DNA of 64,000 nt from DASQZK01 sp963771005 (GTDB taxonomy: Bacteria; Bacteroidota; Bacteroidia; Bacteroidales; GCA-2748055): the NCBI GenBank assembly GCA_963771005.1, contig CAVYRO010000002.1:1612001-1676000 (forward strand), in the 5' to 3' direction. Shown one piece after another: positions 61,586 to 64,000 of this stretch. The translations under genes were made by a program, and so were the position numbers. A model generated the notes under the pieces. That model did no database searches. It saw nothing but the letters and a program-made list of their open reading frames with translations, and was not told the origin of the DNA. Within the stretch, counting starts at the first letter, position 1; each line of letters opens with the position of its first letter.

Positions 61586-63076
61586 GTGAAAAAGCTTTAT
61601 AAACTCACATTGTCATCTTTTCTGGGACCTTTTGTTTTAACCTTTTTCATCGTCGTATTTGTACTCCTCATGCAATTCTTGTGGAAATACATCGATGATC
61701 TTGTCGGGAAAGGTCTCAAGATCCCGGTGATTTCCGAACTTCTTCTCTACACCTCCGCGAGCCTCGTCCCCATGGCACTCCCGCTGGCCGTGCTCCTGGC
61801 CTCCCTGATGGCTTTCGGAAACCTGGGGGAGAATAATGAACTCCTTGCACTCAAGTCGGCCGGAGTCTCTCTTCGCCGCATTATGAACCCGCTCATCATC
61901 CTCATCGGGTTAATAACCATAGGCGCCTTCCTGTTCAGTAATTATGTCCTTCCGTTTACGAACCTGAAATTCCGTTCCCTTTTATATGATATACAGCGGC
62001 AGAACCCGGAACTTACCATAAAAGCAGGCATCTTCGACAATACCCTCGAAGGGTACAGCATCCGGATCGGAGAGAGGGATCCGAAAACGAGCCTGCTCAA
62101 AAACATTATGATCTATGACCATACCGACCATGTCGGAAATATCATTGTCACCGTTGCTGATTCGGGATATATGCGGATGACGGAAGATAAACGCTACCTT
62201 CTCCTCACCCTCTATCACGGAGAAACCTATAGTGAGATGCAAAAACAAAAGAAAAGGATCAGGGACAAATCTTACCCGGCAAGGCGTGATAAATTCGAGA
62301 AGCAGCAAATGATCATCGAGATGGTGGATTTCGGACTGAAAAGAACAGACGAAAACCTTTTCAAGAGCTCCTACCAGATGATGAACCTGAAACAGCTGAC
62401 CTTTGTGGAGGATTCATTGAAAAGCGATATCCGGCATACGGAACAATCGCTGGAAGCGACCCTCGAAAAATCAAGCTACTACAAGAATAAGAGCTTCCTC
62501 AAAAAGATAGATATATACAAGCCCTCATCCCCCGACACTTCCCGGACTTCTGACACTGTTCAGGAAAAGAAAGGTAGGATCATCAACATGAACATTGATT
62601 CCATTTATGAGCATATGAGTAAAAATGAGAAGGAAAGGGTGCTTGCTCAGGCGCTGAATTATGCCCGGGGATCCATGAATTTCATCAATAATAATTTCGT
62701 CAATACCGATAACATGGTGAGGCGGCTCCGCAAATACCAGATCGAGACACAGCGTAAGTTTACACTTTCGGTGGCCTGCCTGGTATTCTTCTTCATCGGT
62801 GCCCCCCTCGGGGCTATCATCAGGAAGGGTGGTCTGGGTATGCCCGTCGTAATTTCCGTCCTCTTTTTCCTGGTTTATTACATCATCTCAATCACGGGTG
62901 AGAAATTTGTCAGGGAGAGTGTGATCAGTGCTTTCACCGGTATGTGGATCTCCACCATCATTCTCATACCCCTGAGCGGTTTTCTCACCTATAAGGCTTC
63001 GACCGATTCAGTCATCATGAATATCGACACTTATTTCAGTTTCGTAAGGCGTATTTTCAAAAAACGGGATTCCTAA
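61586..63076 (+). CDS. LptF/LptG-family permease (YjgP/YjgQ)
   Basis: This 496-residue protein starts at a GTG (61586). Four or five N-terminal membrane segments (about 12-35, 50-75, 100-120) and three C-terminal ones (about 395-480) flank a long periplasmic jellyroll-like and coiled part. LPLAVLLASLMAFGNLGENN ELLALKSAGVSLRRI is the LptF/G hallmark. In Gram-negatives the pair drives lipopolysaccharide from the inner membrane with LptB. Bacteroidota often have a longer form with the charged insert seen here (about 245-375). Confidence 0.9.
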   Translation: MKKLYKLTLSSFLGPFVLTFFIVVFVLLMQFLWKYIDDLVGKGLKIPVISELLLYTSASLVPMALPLAVLLASLMAFGNLGENNELLALKSAGVSLRRIMNPLIILIGLITIGAFLFSNYVLPFTNLKFRSLLYDIQRQNPELTIKAGIFDNTLEGYSIRIGERDPKTSLLKNIMIYDHTDHVGNIIVTVADSGYMRMTEDKRYLLLTLYHGETYSEMQKQKKRIRDKSYPARRDKFEKQQMIIEMVDFGLKRTDENLFKSSYQMMNLKQLTFVEDSLKSDIRHTEQSLEATLEKSSYYKNKSFLKKIDIYKPSSPDTSRTSDTVQEKKGRIINMNIDSIYEHMSKNEKERVLAQALNYARGSMNFINNNFVNTDNMVRRLRKYQIETQRKFTLSVACLVFFFIGAPLGAIIRKGGLGMPVVISVLFFLVYYIISITGEKFVRESVISAFTGMWISTIILIPLSGFLTYKASTDSVIMNIDTYFSFVRRIFKKRDS

Positions 63077-63086
63077 GCACAGATCA

Positions 63087-64000
63087 ATGAAGATACTCAT
63101 CCTCTCATCCAAGGTGCCTTTCCCGCCCAAAGACGGCGGGGCTATTGCCACACTCAGCCTGGCCGAGGGCCTTTCCGATGCAGGGAACGAGGTTACCATG
63201 ATGTGCCTGAACACCTCCAAACATCCTTTCGATGTTAAAAATATACCGGGGGTGCTAAAAAAGAAGATCCGTTTTTTTTCCGTGAACCACAATACAAGCA
63301 TAAACCCGTTTTTGCTGATCCTGAACATTCTTTTTTCACGTGAACCCTATAATGCCAGGCGTTTTTACTCCCGTACCTTTGATTCCCGGCTTGCTGCATT
63401 GCTGAGAGAGGAAAACATTGAGGTGGTGCAGAGCGAAGGTCCATATATGGGGTATTATGCAGGGACCATACGCAAGAATGCGCCGCATGCCATTCTCAGC
63501 CTGCGTGCCCATAACGTGGAAAATGAGATATGGCAGCGTAAGGTGATCACGGCCGGCAATCCTTTTCTCCGGTTTTACTATGCCCTTCTTTCGGAAAGAA
63601 TAAGAAAGCTCGAAGCCCGTATATTAGAAAAAAGCGATTGCCTCGTTGCAATATCTGACAGGGACAGGAAACAACTGATCAGCCTGAAGGATATCCGGAG
63701 TATCACCATACCTACCGGCCTCAACCCACACCGGTATCCCACACCCAAAGACCCTGAATTTCCTACCCTTTTTTACATCGGCGCACTCGACTGGATGCCC
63801 AACCAGGAAGGAATATCCTGGTTTGCAGACGAGGTCTTTCCGCAGGTACGGGCTAATATACCAGACATCATTCTCCATATTGCAGGCAGAAATGCCCCGT
63901 CCTGGCTGGCCGGTAAGCTTGACCGCCGGAAGGACGGGATCGTGTTTCACGGCGAGGTTGACAATGCCTACCATTTCATGAACCGTTTTGCCATCTTTGT
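63087..64000 (+). CDS. Glycosyltransferase family 4 (runs off right edge)
   Basis: The frame starts at the ATG at 63087, 10 bases after the permease stop, and is still open at the window end (304 codons). It begins MKILILSSKVPFPPKDGGAI ATLSLAEGL, a GT4 N-terminus with a GGA-type loop; LRAHNVENEIWQRK and KSDCLVAISDRDR follow, and the second Rossmann half starts PTLFYIGALDWMPNQEGISW. The C-terminal E-x7-E motif lies beyond the edge. It probably acts in surface glycan synthesis. Confidence 0.85.
   Translation, partial: MKILILSSKVPFPPKDGGAIATLSLAEGLSDAGNEVTMMCLNTSKHPFDVKNIPGVLKKKIRFFSVNHNTSINPFLLILNILFSREPYNARRFYSRTFDSRLAALLREENIEVVQSEGPYMGYYAGTIRKNAPHAILSLRAHNVENEIWQRKVITAGNPFLRFYYALLSERIRKLEARILEKSDCLVAISDRDRKQLISLKDIRSITIPTGLNPHRYPTPKDPEFPTLFYIGALDWMPNQEGISWFADEVFPQVRANIPDIILHIAGRNAPSWLAGKLDRRKDGIVFHGEVDNAYHFMNRFAIF

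Overview
The window reads as chromosomal DNA of a Bacteroidota bacterium, probably a Bacteroidales/Marinilabiliales-type anaerobe or relative rather than Bacteroides itself. The reasons are: repeated TAnnTTTG -7 promoter elements; a C-terminal type IX secretion tail on a gingipain-like protein; YjgP/YjgQ permease next to a START-like protein; fucU-fucP; DUF6090, DUF3307/SatD and PepSY-like proteins; and intergenic repeat phrases typical of this phylum. No species name can be supported.

Layout. (1) 1-11,900 is an AT-rich accessory island: 5'-truncated and orphan RHS tips with candidate immunity genes, then a run of plus-strand toxin or toxin-antitoxin cassettes (RhuM-Fic, Fic, dead HicA, RelB/RelE-ParE, DUF1016 nuclease, HigBA, MntA-HepT, HEPN-NTase). 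Between the cassettes lie at least six decayed minus-strand XRE regulator fragments, a decayed tyrosine recombinase, and three copies of an imperfect-palindrome repeat that closes cassettes. (2) 12,000-27,000 holds a lipoprotein, DUF6090, PanE, a sulfatase, a C25-like secreted protease with a separate propeptide-like gene, and a serine carboxypeptidase; large minisatellites directly follow two stop codons. (3) 27,216-28,659 is an intact IS4-family element with inverted repeats and a 9-bp target duplication. (4) 28,700-38,300 is a secreted hydrolase and sugar region: serine hydrolase, Ntn-hydrolase, DUF5597/GH35-like, GH30, FucP, FucU, GH5. (5) 38,700-44,700 is envelope-related: PepSY-like proteins, an ECF sigma factor, a coiled-coil lipoprotein, an operon of two active-looking and one motif-less L,D-transpeptidase, and tRNA-Met(CAT). 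(6) 44,900-52,400 holds HipBA, a GreA/B factor, DUF3307-SatD behind three phased operators, and small secreted proteins. (7) 52,500-64,000 holds a GT4 glycosyltransferase plus flippase, a 54-bp minisatellite, a degenerate LytS-like kinase, PBP1A, a START-like protein, an LptF/G-type permease and a GT4 gene that runs off the right edge.

The most unusual signals are: the cassette-closing imperfect palindromes in the toxin island; perfect palindromes embedded in frame inside two toxin-type genes; predicted leaderless promoters for most toxin modules; triple, helically phased palindromic operators at three places; a modular family of intergenic repeats that has expanded locally into 10-, 37- and 71-bp arrays; and several single-base gene disruptions of the same +1 type. 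All calls are by reading; no database or structure search was run.
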